A stretch of DNA of 64,000 nucleotides from Neurospora tetrasperma FGSC 2508 (taxonomy: Eukaryota > Ascomycota > Sordariomycetes > Sordariales > Sordariaceae): NCBI RefSeq assembly GCF_000213175.1, contig NW_009799103.1, positions 43,585-107,584 of the forward strand. The letters run 5' to 3'. The notes under the pieces were generated by a model. The model was given only the letters and a program-made list of their open reading frames with translations, was not told where the DNA came from and ran no database searches. A program made the translations under genes and the position numbers. Of this stretch, positions 33,236-44,839 are shown piece after piece (within the stretch, counting starts at the first letter, position 1; each line of letters opens with the position of its first letter).

Positions 33236-34410
33236 CTACTCGATCTTGATGCCAACCTTGCCGAAGTGCTTCTGGGCCCACTGTTTTCGATTGTCAGCAT
33301 ACATCTCTCTCTCATCACCACTTGGAAACCCTTGGGATAGTGACTTACCATGTACTCATAAGCCTCCTTGGCCTGGTCCAAGGTGAAGATGGTCTTGTCA
33401 ACAACGGGGTGGATGTTGTTGGCCTCAATGGCAGCGCACATGTCCTCCATGAGCTGCCTGCTGCCGACGTAGACACCGCGAACAGTGCAGATTCTGCTGA
33501 GGGTCTCGAGGATGCTCTCCTTGGGCTGAGCACCACCGAGGAAACCAATGATGGAGATGATACCCTCGTACTTGATGGCAACCATGCTCTGGCCGAGGGT
33601 GCCGGCACCACCGACCTCAATGATGTGGTCAACACCCTGGTTGTTGGGGGTGAGCTTGCGGGCAGTCTCGCCCCAGTTGGGGTCCTCGCGGTAGTTGATG
33701 ACGTGATCAGCACCGAGCTTCTTGAGCATCTCGGCCTTCTCCTTGGAGGAGGTGGTGGCGATCACCTTGGCACCACCGGCCTTGGCGAACTGGAGGGCAA
33801 AGAGGGAGACACCACCGGTACCCTGGGTGAGGACCCACTGGCCGGGCTTGAGGGCCTTGAGGCCGTAGAGGGCGTTCCACGAAGTCACACCGGCGCACAC
33901 GAGGGTGGCGGCCTCAACGTCGTTGAGGTTGGAGGGGGTGCGGACGACGCCGTCCTCGTGGAAGACACCGTACTGGCGGAGAGTGCCATCGAAAACACCG
34001 CCGAGGCCAGAGGAGGCAGCGCGGACGTCGATGTCGCCGAACTGGTGCCACTGGTTGAAGAGGGTGGTGACCTTGTCGCCCTTCTTCCACTTGGTGACCT
34101 TGGAGCCAACGGCAACGACCTCACCGGCACCATCGGAGGCGGCAACGACGGGGAGGTTGATGGGGAAAGGGTACTTGCCCTGTATTTCTTTGTCAGTTGT
34201 CTGTTCGATATGAGTTAGTGTGACATGATGGTGAGATGTACGAACCTGGGGGATGATGAGATCACGGTAGTTCAGGGAAGCACCGCGAAGACGGACGAGA
34301 ACGTCGTTGTCACCGGGCTTGGGGACGGGGCCCTGCTCCTTGATGAGGCCATCGAAGCCCTTCTCCTTGCTGGTGACGACCCACTGCGGCTGAGTAGAAG
34401 GGAGAGACAT
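33236..34410 (-). CDS. Zinc-free MDR oxidoreductase (quinone oxidoreductase-like)
   Basis: Exons 34410-34246, 34179-33349 and 33280-33236; introns of 66 and 68 nt, all phase 0; 346 residues ending in GKVGIKIE. The N-terminal GroES-like domain has DVLVRLRGASLNYRD, and the Rossmann domain has LTQGTGGVSLFALQFAKAGG and GADHVINYRE. The catalytic-zinc GHE motif of alcohol dehydrogenases is absent, so this is a zinc-independent NAD(P)H-dependent MDR enzyme, probably acting on quinones or enones. Very strong third-position C/G bias opens a 298-codon frame on the opposite strand, which I regard as a shadow. High codon bias implies strong expression. Confidence 0.93.
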
Positions 34411-35866
34411 TGTGAACTAGGTATTATGGTAAATCTGGTGTAGATGAAAGACAAGATGAGAAGAGATGAGATGAGATGAGATGGAGAGTGAAAAAGGTTG
34501 GAAAGAGCAGAGGTAGAAAGAAGAAGGTCGAGGTATTTGTTTATATGTCGATGGTCAATCCGTCTCCCCTCCTCGTCCACGCATGGCCAGCGATTAGTGA
34601 GCTGTATTTGTATTTGTAAACCATGATCCCCACATATCATGGAGACAGCTCCGGTCGTGACCCCACAGAAGGACGTGGGCCTTCCAGCGCATCGTATTCC
34701 CATTGAGGTATCCATCTCGTCTTTGGCAGCTGCCTCTCTCTTCTCATCCATCATTCTTGCCAGTCAACTATGTATTTATCGCCTAACGGTAGGTATCTTG
34801 TATCGTGTACCTAAGGGCCGTTCTGCCCGTGTAATCCCCCCTCAGTTGATGGGATGACCGACGTCATCATTCGCGAACTTTCGTATCACCGGTAGGCCTC
34901 TAAGCGAAGTGTGCCCAGACCCCCGCGAGTGGAGTCGCTCCGGCTCTTCCTACCGAACCGCCCGTCTTATTTGCAACTGCCGCCGGTGCTACGGTACCGT
35001 CGTCTCGGCGCCGGCCCGGGCCCGTGAGCTATTGATGCCCACGTGAAATGTACACTATGTACACTCCCGCTTCACTGCTGTCGATATCATCAAGTTCAAC
35101 CTCACCATTCCATCCCATACACTACAATGGGAACCACCACAGGTCAGTGGAGAAACAGCATCCGAGATCCGCAAGCGCCCCGTTACGTACATGTACACAC
35201 CGCTCGGCAACACCTCCAATGACAAGTCTAGAATCTTCGATAACGCGGTTGTTGATTATAAACCAAGGCCCCGTATCTTCCGCCGCCTGAATCGCGTTCA
35301 GTTGTCGATGTTGATCGAACATTCATTCGCGCCGATCAGGGCAGACTGGATTCGTCAACAGATCCAAAAGCTTTGGGGGGGAATTCGGGGTGCTGTTATC
35401 CACGTTTCATGTGTCAGCACAGCGTCTAAAAATACCCAAGGACGACCGGAACAGAGAGGACACTCACAACAATAGAAGCTCGCCAAGCCCGGTAACCGGA
35501 TCCCATCCCTCCCCTGCCAGGAACCCACAAGCGGAATTCACTCCGATCGTAACGTCGTTGAAAATGTCGGGATCCGCACACTGTTTGTTTCGCATTCTGT
35601 TTTGGTCAGCCCTATCGCGTGGTTTCGTATCATCTTTTTCCCGCCCATCGACCATACGCTACACCTTCGCGCCTCCAATTCCTTCCCCTACCCAACCTAA
35701 AACCGCTTCCCACCTCCACCACGGTCCATACCTTACCCTTTCTTCCGACATCGGCGAAAGGAAATAGAAGACTTACAGCCAAGAGGATGAACAAACCCCA
35801 ACCTCCCCCAACCCTTTTCATTACCACCTTCATTCTCCCCTCAACGTGTCTTCTCAACGTGTCTTC
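34411..35866. other. Intergenic, no gene supported
   Basis: About 1.45 kb upstream of the oxidoreductase and downstream of the sedolisin relic. It has a GC-rich patch near 34915-35035 and a CACGTG at about 35040. Frames at 35390-35767 and 35619-35963 have no recognised content. Confidence 0.5.
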
Positions 35867-37365
35867 TCAACGTGCAACCAAAGTTAACACCGCCCCCCAC
35901 ACCGGAGCCGCCAGCGACGTGCTTCCAATCTCGTGCCAATCACCAGCGATCCGAACCAGATAGTGATCATCAACAGCGCTGACGTCAGGATAGCCACGGC
36001 CTGCCTGATTGTAAACGCCGCTTCCGAGGTTGAGGTTGCTGTCATTGTTGATAGTAAAGTTCGTTGCAATGAGTTTGGGTATAGCGTAGCTGGTAAAATC
36101 GAGTTGCGGTCCAACTTGGGAAAAGTACGAGGCGATGGCTGAGAAATTGATCAAAAAAAATTGAAAAAAACTCAAGGCGAAGCATAGGAAAGACTTTGGA
36201 AACCACCCCACCCAAAGCGAAATCTCGATGTGGCTCGTTCTATCAACAGGCATCTCGGTCCTCATGGGTTAGTCTTCGACTTCGAAACATTCAGACCCAT
36301 TCGGAAAGCACCAACCGCCAAGACATAACTTCGTTGTCGGTTAGGTTGATGTGCCTCGCTTGCCTGGAGTGCGTGCATCTAACCGACGAGTACCTACATA
36401 CGGACATTGAACTCGCATCGCTTTTTACCGACCTACTCGGGTGAAGAACCCTCCCTTCCATGTCGCCCTGCTCGCCAGCACACCTGTTCTTGTGACTGTC
36501 ATCCCCGGGGTACGAACCGACTTCATCGTCACCCGACGCCATAACCACGGTTATCCCTTGAAGTCCCAGCTTCATGTTTTCGGAGCATTGGCGATGGAGG
36601 TGAGGAAGCCGGGAGGTTCCCTTCGCCTCCGCCGTATGAGAAAGAGATTACGGGGTTGGGGTTCAGTCCAGTCGTATAGGCCGCACTGACGGGTGCCTTC
36701 GTATTTCATGTCGGAGGCAGGGATGGAGGAGGAGGAGTCAGCGAACGAGTTGGAGTAAATGGGGTCAAGACAGGCCGGGTCTTTCCTGCAATCGCCTGTT
36801 TCGCGTGGAATGCGGAGTAGGTGCAGTAGGAGCCGATGAGGGCCTCGAATAAGAATGTTGAGCTGTCATGAATCGACGCTGTTCAAGGTAGGTAGGTGTT
36901 GTGTTCCGGTGGGAGAGGGGGAGAGGGAATGAAAGGGGGGAAAGAACCCCGAACTTTCCAAAACCCTCTGAATGGCGTATCCTGCGACGTCTGGTCGCTC
37001 TCATTGTACTCATCATCCGTCTGGAAAAAAGACTGTCTTTCGCAGCCAGATCAGTGGCCAAGCGGCGTGGAAGTCCAGACTTGACTCGGCGCCGTATTCA
37101 TCGGAGGTCCGGGCGGCACCAATGGCCCATCGGAGAGCTTCTTAACATGGTAGGTGCCGTTTGCCTGGGACCTTTTCCTTGTCTACACTGTCAACATCTT
37201 TGTGCTGCACCAAGCAGATGAGTTTGGCTGTTGCTTACGGGTAAATGTTGCCAACATATCGGTACAAATACGTCGAGCCCGCCGCTGGTCGCGTTCCGAA
37301 GTTGTTTCCTAGGGCAAACAGACCAGCAAGACAGCGATGAACGAGGTAAAGATACGAGAGATCAT
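35867..37365 (-). pseudogene. Sedolisin (peptidase S53) pseudogene, broken by indels
   Basis: Read leftward from ATG 37365 (signal-peptide-like MISRIFTSFIAVLLV, soon followed by a stop). S53 landmarks then appear in order but in different frames: SSTFLFEALIGSYCTYSAF, ACLDPIYSNSF, YEGTRQCG, PVISFSYGGGEGNLPAS, RQCSENMKLGLQGITVV with MASGDDEVG (oxyanion Asp region), and GRGYPDVSAV followed by GSTSLAAPVW around the catalytic Ser. At least four single-base frame changes are needed; the clearest is one extra C between the LPAS and RQCSEN segments. Between the ASGDD block and the GRGYPDVSA block the sequence is poorly conserved. The 3' end stops at TLVAR, short of the usual C-terminus. Sedolisins are secreted acid serine peptidases. 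The damage is by indels, not RIP transitions. Confidence 0.8.
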
Positions 37366-38102
37366 GGGAGAAAGAAGATAAGAATGCACAGATCATGAAA
37401 ATCGAGGCTGGTCATGATTCTAGTAAAGCCAACCTCTGCTTGAAGGTATACCTAGTTGAAGGGCCATGATGTAAGATGTCGGTTTATGAATTGAGCAGGA
37501 GTAGTAATCAACTGGCGGGCTGTTGGTCCCGAACACCAAGGGGACGGCGGCTCGTTGAGTCCAAGGCGGCATGGATTCATCCGGGTAAGAACTGAGGAGA
37601 GGCACATTCGGGGTCCGATGAAGAAACGAACCTACAGTAAGAAGACTGTAATTGCGAAGACTTGATGCTAAATCCAATTGCTTGATGTGTTGGCAATTCT
37701 TGTCTTCGTGGAGGAGACCAGATGCTTGTTGTCAGAGGAAGAAAGTGACGGGAAGTCGTCGTAAAAAGATGCCAAGAGATCACTCACTGTAGCATGCGCT
37801 AAACCATAGGGCCGATCACGCTAAAACAGCGCTGCCCACTTCCCATAAGCTTCCCGCCCGCCCGACTCCACAAAACGTGGCCTGAGCTGCCCCGCATCGG
37901 CCACCTTATCGTCGCTTATCGCAACAGAACCCCGGGCCCCTCTGTCATCCTTCAAGTTAGTTTTCTTCCATCCACTGATCGATCACCAAACCCTCCGGCT
38001 GCGCCGTACCACGTAATCCGCCTCAACGAGCCTCCAGGCACCAGTAGGCACCATCAGCGTAATCCCAACCACAGCCAACCTGAAGCTCGACAGCGATAAC
38101 AC
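37366..38102. other. Region between two pseudogenes
   Basis: The minus-strand frame at 37420-37677 has no convincing family match and could be part of the decayed upstream region of the peptidase. Otherwise nothing is seen. Confidence 0.4.
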
Positions 38103-38218
38103 CATGGCCTTCTCCCCCTCGAGCTAACCGGGCTCTCCCCCCTCCTCCTCTTCCTCCATCATAAGCCTCCATTCCCTAGACGAGATTCTCGACAAAAGAA
38201 GAAACAAGAAGAACAATA

Positions 38219-38623
38219 GACTTCCTCTACCGCACCCGACCGTCCTCCGTCACAGAATCCGACCTCCTCCGCGTCTTGTTGGCCGACCGCGTTATCGGTG
38301 CTCTCATCGTCTGCGCCCTCGGCGACGCAATTGACCTCTACACCGAATTCCTCTCCGCCGCCGAGTCAGAGAAAGCCTACCCGCATAAGCGCTTCGTCCT
38401 GTCTACCGTATCCTCCCCAAACTCGCAAGACCAAGCAGAGTCAACACCCTTCGGACTCGACCACCACCGTGCCCCGCAAACGCCCAGAGACTGGACAAAC
38501 GACACCGATCACTTATCCTGCTCTCCTTTTTACACACGGCCAAAATACCCGGTCCTGGCGTCGCTCCCTTACAACCCGTACCGATTTGTTTGGGCGGTGG
38601 GGAAAGAGGGAGAGGGGTTCTGA
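38219..38623 (+). pseudogene. ADP-ribosylglycohydrolase N-terminal remnant
   Basis: An open stretch reads LLRVLLADRVIGALIVCALG, then DAIDLYTEFLSAAESEKAYP, and later RDWTNDTDHLS before losing similarity and stopping at 38623. The DR-x-G-x-x-x-x-x-ALGDA-x-x-x-x-TEF pattern and the metal-binding WTxDTDH motif are those of the DraG/ARH family (ADP_ribosyl_GH), which removes ADP-ribose from proteins or metabolites. A family member is normally well over 300 residues; only about the first 120 remain. Upstream, an ATG at 38103 is cut off by a stop after six codons. After TDH the expected helix seems to continue in another frame (LLFTHG), consistent with an indel. The remnant may be transcribed but cannot give a whole enzyme. 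Confidence 0.65.
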
Positions 38624-38858
38624 GCAGGGAGGAAATAAATTAGAGGTGAACAGAGTTGAATGAGAGGGTGTGTAGAAAAGATGGAGGATGCTATGAGGAA
38701 TGAATGATGGGCTGAGTTCGCCATCTTGACCACGTTTGATGGGACAGACCGCTCCATTATGCCTCATCGGCCAGTCCAAGTCAGCTTCTCCATCTGCCCC
38801 TTCACCATTCCTGACCTCTTCCATGACTATCAGCTTTCATTCGCGTCTTGCACTACTC

Positions 38859-39752
38859 TTAATGCCCCCTCTCCTTATTCTCCTTTACCATCGCCTCATA
38901 CTTCTCCCTCTCCACATCCAACCTCTTCACCACCCTTGCCGGATTCCCCGCAACAACCACAAAATCCTCTACATCCTTCGTCACCACACTTCCCGCCCCA
39001 ACCACCACCCCCCTCCCAATCCTCACGCCCGGCAACACCACACAACTCCCACCAAACCAGCAATCCTCCCCAACCGTAATCGGCTTCCCTAGCTCCGGGC
39101 CCCTCACTCCGTTCCGCGTGATGGGATCAATGGGGTGCGTGGCAGAGTAAAAGTGGACATTTGGGCCGATGAGCGTGCGTGCCCCGATGGTGATGGGACA
39201 CACGTCTAGCAAAGTGCACGAGGAGTTCATGTACACACCCTTGCCCAGCTTAACATTGCTGCCGTAGTCCATCTTGATGGGCGTGTCGATGTAGGGGAAG
39301 TCATCGAATTGGTCGGCGTCTTGCTCGGGGTCGTCCAGCTTGGGAGGCAAGGGGGTTGGGTCTTGGAGGAGGCTGTTTTGGTTGTCAACTTTTTGTTCTC
39401 TTAATGTCTACCAAACGTTTCTATCATTTTTTTCTTTTTGTTTGATAGGTTAGGTTAAGTTGCTGCATGAAAACAACAGCCGAGGTAAGTGTGATAAGGT
39501 GAGGTGAGTGACATGAAAGGGGCTGGGGGATGATGAAACTCACTCCATCAACAACTCGGCTACCCTCCTCCTTGACGTCTCCCCGTCCGCTGCCTCCGTG
39601 TTATACTTGAGCATGGCGCTCTTGCAGCGCGCTCTGCCTTTTACCAGGTCGGGAGTCCAGCTGTAGTAGAGCTCGCCGGCGAGCATGCGCCGGTGGTTCT
39701 CGGCGCAGTCGGCGGGGGAGGAGGGGTCGGGGCGAATGGCGGGTTCCGACAT
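38859..39752 (-). CDS. Hexapeptide-repeat O-acetyltransferase (maltose/NodL type)
   Basis: Exons 39752-39544 and 39372-38859, intron of 171 nt (donor GTGAGT, acceptor CAG), 240 residues. The N-terminal Mac domain has MLAGELYYSWTPDLVKGRAR. The left-handed beta-helix follows: DYGSNVKLGKGVYMN, PITIGARTLIGPNVHFYSAT with the catalytic His in ATHPID, GKPITVGEDCWFGG, GVRIGRGVVVGAGSVVTKDV and AGNPARVVKRL. These are family hallmarks. Members transfer an acetyl group from acetyl-CoA to a sugar hydroxyl; the acceptor here is unknown. A cytosolic trimer is expected. The C-terminus is short and charged. Confidence 0.93.
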
Positions 39753-40218
39753 CTTCTATTTTGTGTCGTAATGCTGAACCAGCTTGATCATATACTCTAT
39801 TCTAGTATGTTTATGCGTGCGGGAGGTGATGATAAATGAGCGTTGCTTTTGTTTACTTTTGGCAACACAAAAGCAATAGTGTCATGAAGCGGAGTTGGGC
39901 GGAGTTTGAGGACCTTGTTGGTTAGCTGGCCTCGGCGGAGCGGGGTCCGTTTCCTGATACGAGGTCAGCTGTCAGCGTGGCATTGGCGTTGGCGGGATGA
40001 CGGTCTGGTTTGAAAGTTTTGAACATACAATTATTGCTGGTCTATTTTCATGGACTTGGAGATTTCAGTGTCGAGGCTTTTGTTGTCTAGTTTCTATCTC
40101 ATCTTGGGGATGATCGTGGCGCGGGCAAAGTGACTGGATCCTTTGAAAACAAAAGTACTCACTCATAATAACTGCCACGAAGCCAACATACCATCGAAAT
40201 CGGACCATATCAGTTCAA
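39753..40218. other. Intergenic, no gene seen
   Basis: Promoter side of the acetyltransferase gene and 5' flank of the tRNA-Glu. No frame is supported. Confidence 0.5.
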
Positions 40219-40309
40219 TCGGGTATGGTGTAGCGGTAACATCGTTGACTCTCACTTCTCAGGAGTGACTGCTCTCTCAACAGCCCCGGGTTCGACTCCC
40301 GGTATCCGA
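40219..40309 (+). tRNA. tRNA-Glu (anticodon CTC), with 21-nt intron
   Basis: Full cloverleaf: acceptor TCGGGTA/TATCCGA (one G-T), anticodon stem GTTGA/TCAAC, T arm CCGGG-TTCGACT-CCCGG. The loop begins CTCTCA, so CTC occupies 34-36 and reads GAG (Glu). About 21 nt of intron follow position 37. Mature length is about 70 nt. Confidence 0.92.
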
Positions 40310-40328
40310 GTCTCAATATCTTTTTGCA

Positions 40329-40339
40329 TTTTTTTTTTT
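40329..40339 (+). terminator. Pol III terminator of tRNA-Glu
   Basis: A run of eleven T 20 bases past the tRNA 3' end, with a first T5 run at 40321-40325. Confidence 0.85.
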
Positions 40340-41164
40340 CGCTTTTATCTCATTCCAACAACGTCGTCCTTGTTGCTGCCTTGTTTTTCTCTTGTCGCTC
40401 TTGTCGCTCTTGTCTTGTGAACTGTTTGTTCCTCCGTTAATTTCCCAGTTGCTCCTTTCGAAAATTTATTCCCTGTTCAGTACTTGGCTATTTTGTGGAC
40501 AATCTTGTTGGCTGCTCCTTCCCATCGATGTGAGCTGTGGCCCGACGTCAATGCCGCAGCTCATTCTTGCAAATTTACCCTCCTTAAATATTTCCCTATA
40601 TTCCCGCTCCCACAAACACTTCTCCATTCCCACAACAGCGAACTAGGAACCCAATTCAAATTTATCTTCCATCCGTTTGTTACTTATCGTTATAGCGCGT
40701 CCAGCTAGTGCCTGTTTGTAGCGCAATTGCCCTCACGTCCCGAATACCGCCATCGAGTGCGGTCGCAGATATGCGGCAAGCGATCGTAGCAGTTAGTCCA
40801 CTATCGCCTGGACACCAAAGTTCACAGAGATCCAGTTAGGCGAACATCTTTATGACCTCCGATCTCATTCTGTTCCTGGGGCCCCTCCAATACTTGATCT
40901 TCCACGCGCCGGGCAGAGCCAGAGGTACCGTACCAGACTCAACTGACTATGATCGCTCCATCGAAAACGCGAGAGTGACCAGGCCGGTGATGATGTCGTC
41001 AGCTACACGGCGCCGTTGCCAATTGGGTGCCTTGGCTCTACCACATTAGTGCTTACGACGTTACCACTGCCAGCTCAGAAAACGCAGCCAAAGGGACCTC
41101 CTCCAACGACTTGGACAAACCACCTTTCACTTCAGTTTCCCACCAACACAGCACGTTCCAAACC
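40340..41164. other. Upstream region of the HET gene; no gene seen
   Basis: Mixed pyrimidine-rich sequence with no supported frame. The frame that opens at 41027 upstream of ATG 41165 is probably leader. Confidence 0.5.
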
Positions 41165-43506
41165 ATGGACAATAACTCCCCAGCTCTGCAACCCCAGGCT
41201 GCGCCTTGGTCACTGTCGACATGGTGGGAAGAGTCACCTTCCTCAAGCAACACCCTGATATCCCGCGCGCCTCTTCCAGACACGAGATGCGAACAGTGCG
41301 AGGCGGCTATGAACAGCAAACCGAGGTATCTTTACCCCAAGGCTGTCTTAAGAGTTGCGCGTGCATCTCCCGATACCTGCTGGCAATGCCGCATCCTTCT
41401 GGCACTGGCTGAAAGGAGGCTGGGAAGACTCCTGGGCATTGACGAAGTGCTTGAAGTCGTGTGTGCGTGGGACAATCGTCACAAAATTATGATCCTCTAT
41501 CTTGGCACTGGAGGTGGAGAGGAGAACCGACTTGTCAGTATCTCTTCGCTTAATGGTGAATGCCGTTGCCTCCGCTGAGTACCAGTTCCCAGGCTAACAT
41601 CGTCTAAGCTCTTTCATGTCCCTGGAACACATTCGACGCCAGAAAGCATACCTCTTCCGTCGCCCATATGCTGGGCTCCCACTCTTACAAGGTAGCCTCC
41701 TCCTGGCTCAAAACGTGCGTGGCCGACCACGCGGGTTGTCCTGGCATGGAAGACACCCTCCTCCCGCGCCGAGTCATCCACATTGGCGCCAACTATACCG
41801 ACATCCGTCTCGTTGAACACAGCTCACCAACTCTGGGCCGGTACACCTGCGTCAGCCACTGCTGGGGAGGAGCACAGCCGCTAACCACAACCACCCACAA
41901 CATCGCGCAACACCTAGAGCGAATCGAGTGGAACAGCATCTCCAAAACCTTCCAGGACGCCATCAAGTTTACCGCCCATCTCGGAATTTCGTACATATGG
42001 ATTGATTCTCTGTGCATCATCCAAGACTCTCCCCAAGACTGGGTAGAGGAGTCGGCCAAGATGTGTAGCATCTTTGAGAACGGGCATCTCACCATTGCAG
42101 CCTCTGCTGCTTCGAATGGCAGCGGTGGTCTACCAATTCGCGACTCCTCCGGCTTCGTTCGCCTTAGCGGCACCACATCCTCTCCTGAAAGCAAACCTTT
42201 TGACATAATAGGTTACTTCGAGCTAGGCGGCATAGAGGTACGCGACCACCCTTCCCCAACCAACCATCGTATGCCTTTGTTTTCCCGTGGTTGGGTCCAT
42301 CAAGAAATGCTCTTGAGTCCGAGGGTGGTTCATTTTGCCAAGAAAGAACTGCTGTGGGAGTGTAAAACGGCAGGGACGTGTCAGTGTCCTCAGCCACCCA
42401 CATTTCGAAACATCTTCTTCAAGGAGGGGCACTACGAGGCGCTGAATCCCTCCAGACAGTCTAGCGCTCGGTTAGCAGGCGATCTTCTGGCCCGCCAATG
42501 GCACAAGATCGTCGAGTCATATTCCAGCCTCCATTTGTCGTTCCCGGAGGACAAATTTCCTGCTCTATCTGGGCTCGCCCAACAGATGAGCAAGAGGCGA
42601 GGGCAGGAAGTGCGGTACCTAGCCGGCCTTTGGAGTGATTCCCTCCTGACAGATTTACTATGGACTGCGCCGTACAAGTATGTGTTGAAAATTGTTCGTA
42701 TCCTACAAGGCAAGCACGAGTGGCGAGCACCCAGCTGGTCCTGGGCTGCTCGTGACGTGTCTGTTTATTTCCCCCGAACGGGGGCAGAAAGGAATGGGTT
42801 TACCTGTGAGGTCAAAGCCCTGTGCAACATTATCTGCGCGGAGACTACGCTGGCTACTACGGATAAAACAGGCCGTATTTCTGGCGGGCGGCTGGTTGTC
42901 AAAGGTAGATTATTTGATGCCAGTCTGTACCGGGACATTGAACCGTCTGTTTCAAGGGGCGGAACGGGGGAAACCAAGGCTACCATCACATTGAGCGTTC
43001 AGGTTTCCATGGACCTGACAGGCGGCGTCAAGACTTTCATCTCATATGCTTTCGAACGCGGAACCTGCGTCATCTTATTATTGACTCAGTCCGACGCCCA
43101 AGGGCTCAACAGCTCGAAGCCTGATGAGCTGGGGATTTTGGTCAAGGAGGGATTCAATCCTGACCCGATGACCGAGCTTTTGTCCATGAAGAGGACGGAT
43201 ATTAGGGAATATATGGGGAGTGATATCAAGGTATTGAGGATAGGAAGGGTGGGGAGGAGGATGCCTGCTCCCGATGACAAGAAATGGTTGGCGGATATGG
43301 AGTATGCACTGGTTTTGCAAGGCATTGACATTGAACCGACGAACCCTGACGGTGCTGGGGCGGCAAGGACCTACAGGCGAATCGGCATCATTCATCACGG
43401 TCGTGAGGGCTACAAGGGAGTGGAGAATGCAAGAGAGGATTTTTGGGAGCGCTATCCGAGTTGCTTCGAGGAGGGCGGAAGAGAGGAGACAATCACTCTT
43501 GTCTAG
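41165..43506 (+). CDS. HET-domain (heterokaryon incompatibility) protein
   Basis: Two exons. Exon 1 runs from ATG 41165 to a donor at 41537 (A|GTATCT) or 41555 (G|GTGAAT), both phase 1. Exon 2 is 41609-43506 after branch GCTAAC and acceptor AAG. Length is 756 or 762 residues. An N-terminal paired-cysteine region (RCEQCEAAM, DTCWQCRIL) precedes the HET domain near residue 200: YTCVSHCWGG, WIDSLCIIQDSPQDW, ESAKMCSIFENGHLTIAA and SRGWVHQEMLLSPRVVHF, which are its signature blocks. HET proteins trigger cell death when unlike nuclei share a cytoplasm after hyphal fusion; allelic specificity lies in the more variable C-terminal part. There is no NACHT or WD-repeat region, so this is a stand-alone HET protein. 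A partner locus is not evident here. Confidence 0.9.
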
Positions 43507-44839
43507 ACTGGTACAGCGCCGCAGCAGAATGGAGGAGAGGGATGGTCAAAGATCCTTAACAGTGAGCTGCAAGGTACCTAAGGTAGTCGTCCATGATTAG
43601 CTTCTCATCTTGGCCACTGGCTCGCCTCCACTTCCCTTTCATACCTCTACAGCCCAAAGCGGGAATCCTCAGATGCTCTCCCGCCTCATGAGCATCACAC
43701 ATTGCACAGCGTCGCGACCGTGAAACCACGAGATCCACGTGTTTGGTTAACGGTCGACGAGCGGTGTGTTCCTCGTTTAGGAGGCCCTGCGCGTGGCCAT
43801 TCGAGGATACCATATCGAGGCGGCAATCCGTCAGTGGTGGTTTCACAGCTGGGCCCAGATATGGATGCCATATGACTGATAGATGGTGTTGCACTCCTTC
43901 TCCTTTGCCTTTTTGTTCGGTATGCCATCTCCAGGACAGCTCTTCACAGTCCCACTGAAAACCTAAAGCTTCAAGACAACCTCCTGATGGCCGCGTTCAT
44001 CTACACTACACCTTCGCAGGCACTTACTTTGTCAACGCGGCGACTTGCATGTGACAATACCAATCATCCCAAAAGAAGATGATTGGTGCCTATTTATGCT
44101 CGCTGCCAACCAGTCAAATTCTGTGAGGTGGCCGTAACACGCTAACCCAGCAGGTTCCGGCAGAGACACCAAGAAGTCTAAGGAACCGGCAAAGATCGCC
44201 ATTCTCTTTGCCTAGTCGGCATCTAGAAGACGGACATTGCACGTTGATTGGCGTGCGCGATGCCTCGTGGTCTCACCAACCATCTTGCATCCGACCTCCA
44301 AGCAAGGTTCCCCCGCATCCTCGGTGATACCCTCCGGATCATGCGGCGACCGGGTCACGAACCCCTTGTGATTTGCTTCCCCAACGACATACAGACCAAC
44401 GGCGTAACAGGTACGGATTGCCGAAAATGGGGAGGTTAGGTAGGTAGCAGATAGCATGGGATGTGTTGCACATCATGGCATTCATCGACTATTCTACTTC
44501 GCCAGACACAGCAGATGATCACCACGGATGTTGCCCTAGTCGTGTTACCGAGACAACGAATGGGTCTAGTACACCATGTGAACGTATCATGAAAGGAATT
44601 GAAGGTTGAGAACATGGTGCAGCCGTCTGAAGGTGGAAGGATGCAATGCAATGATGCAAGACAGATGCTGTCATCCGGTCTCTCCTTCCAGTCCTCATCG
44701 CAAACGGCAGATTGTCCAGTAACTGAACCAGGCAGTTATCTATCCGGTGCTGCCACTTCTAATTCAACAGATGATGCTGTCCTGAACGCCCAGTACCAAA
44801 CTCGCCGCACGGCATCAAGTGCAAAGCGAGTGAATCACC
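43507..44839. other. Intergenic, no gene supported
   Basis: 1.3 kb between the HET gene and the alpha-glucosidase. The minus-strand frame at 43556-43894 has a few coding-like stretches but no family match or splice structure. Confidence 0.45.

Noticed and set aside
33322-34218. 298-codon open frame on the plus strand over the MDR gene
   Set aside because: Opposite strand of a highly codon-biased real gene; its sequence is Gly/Val/Leu-rich antisense of conserved MDR motifs.
43556-43894. Minus-strand frame with a coding-like C-terminus
   Set aside because: No recognisable domain, and I saw no splice sites extending it; kept as intergenic.
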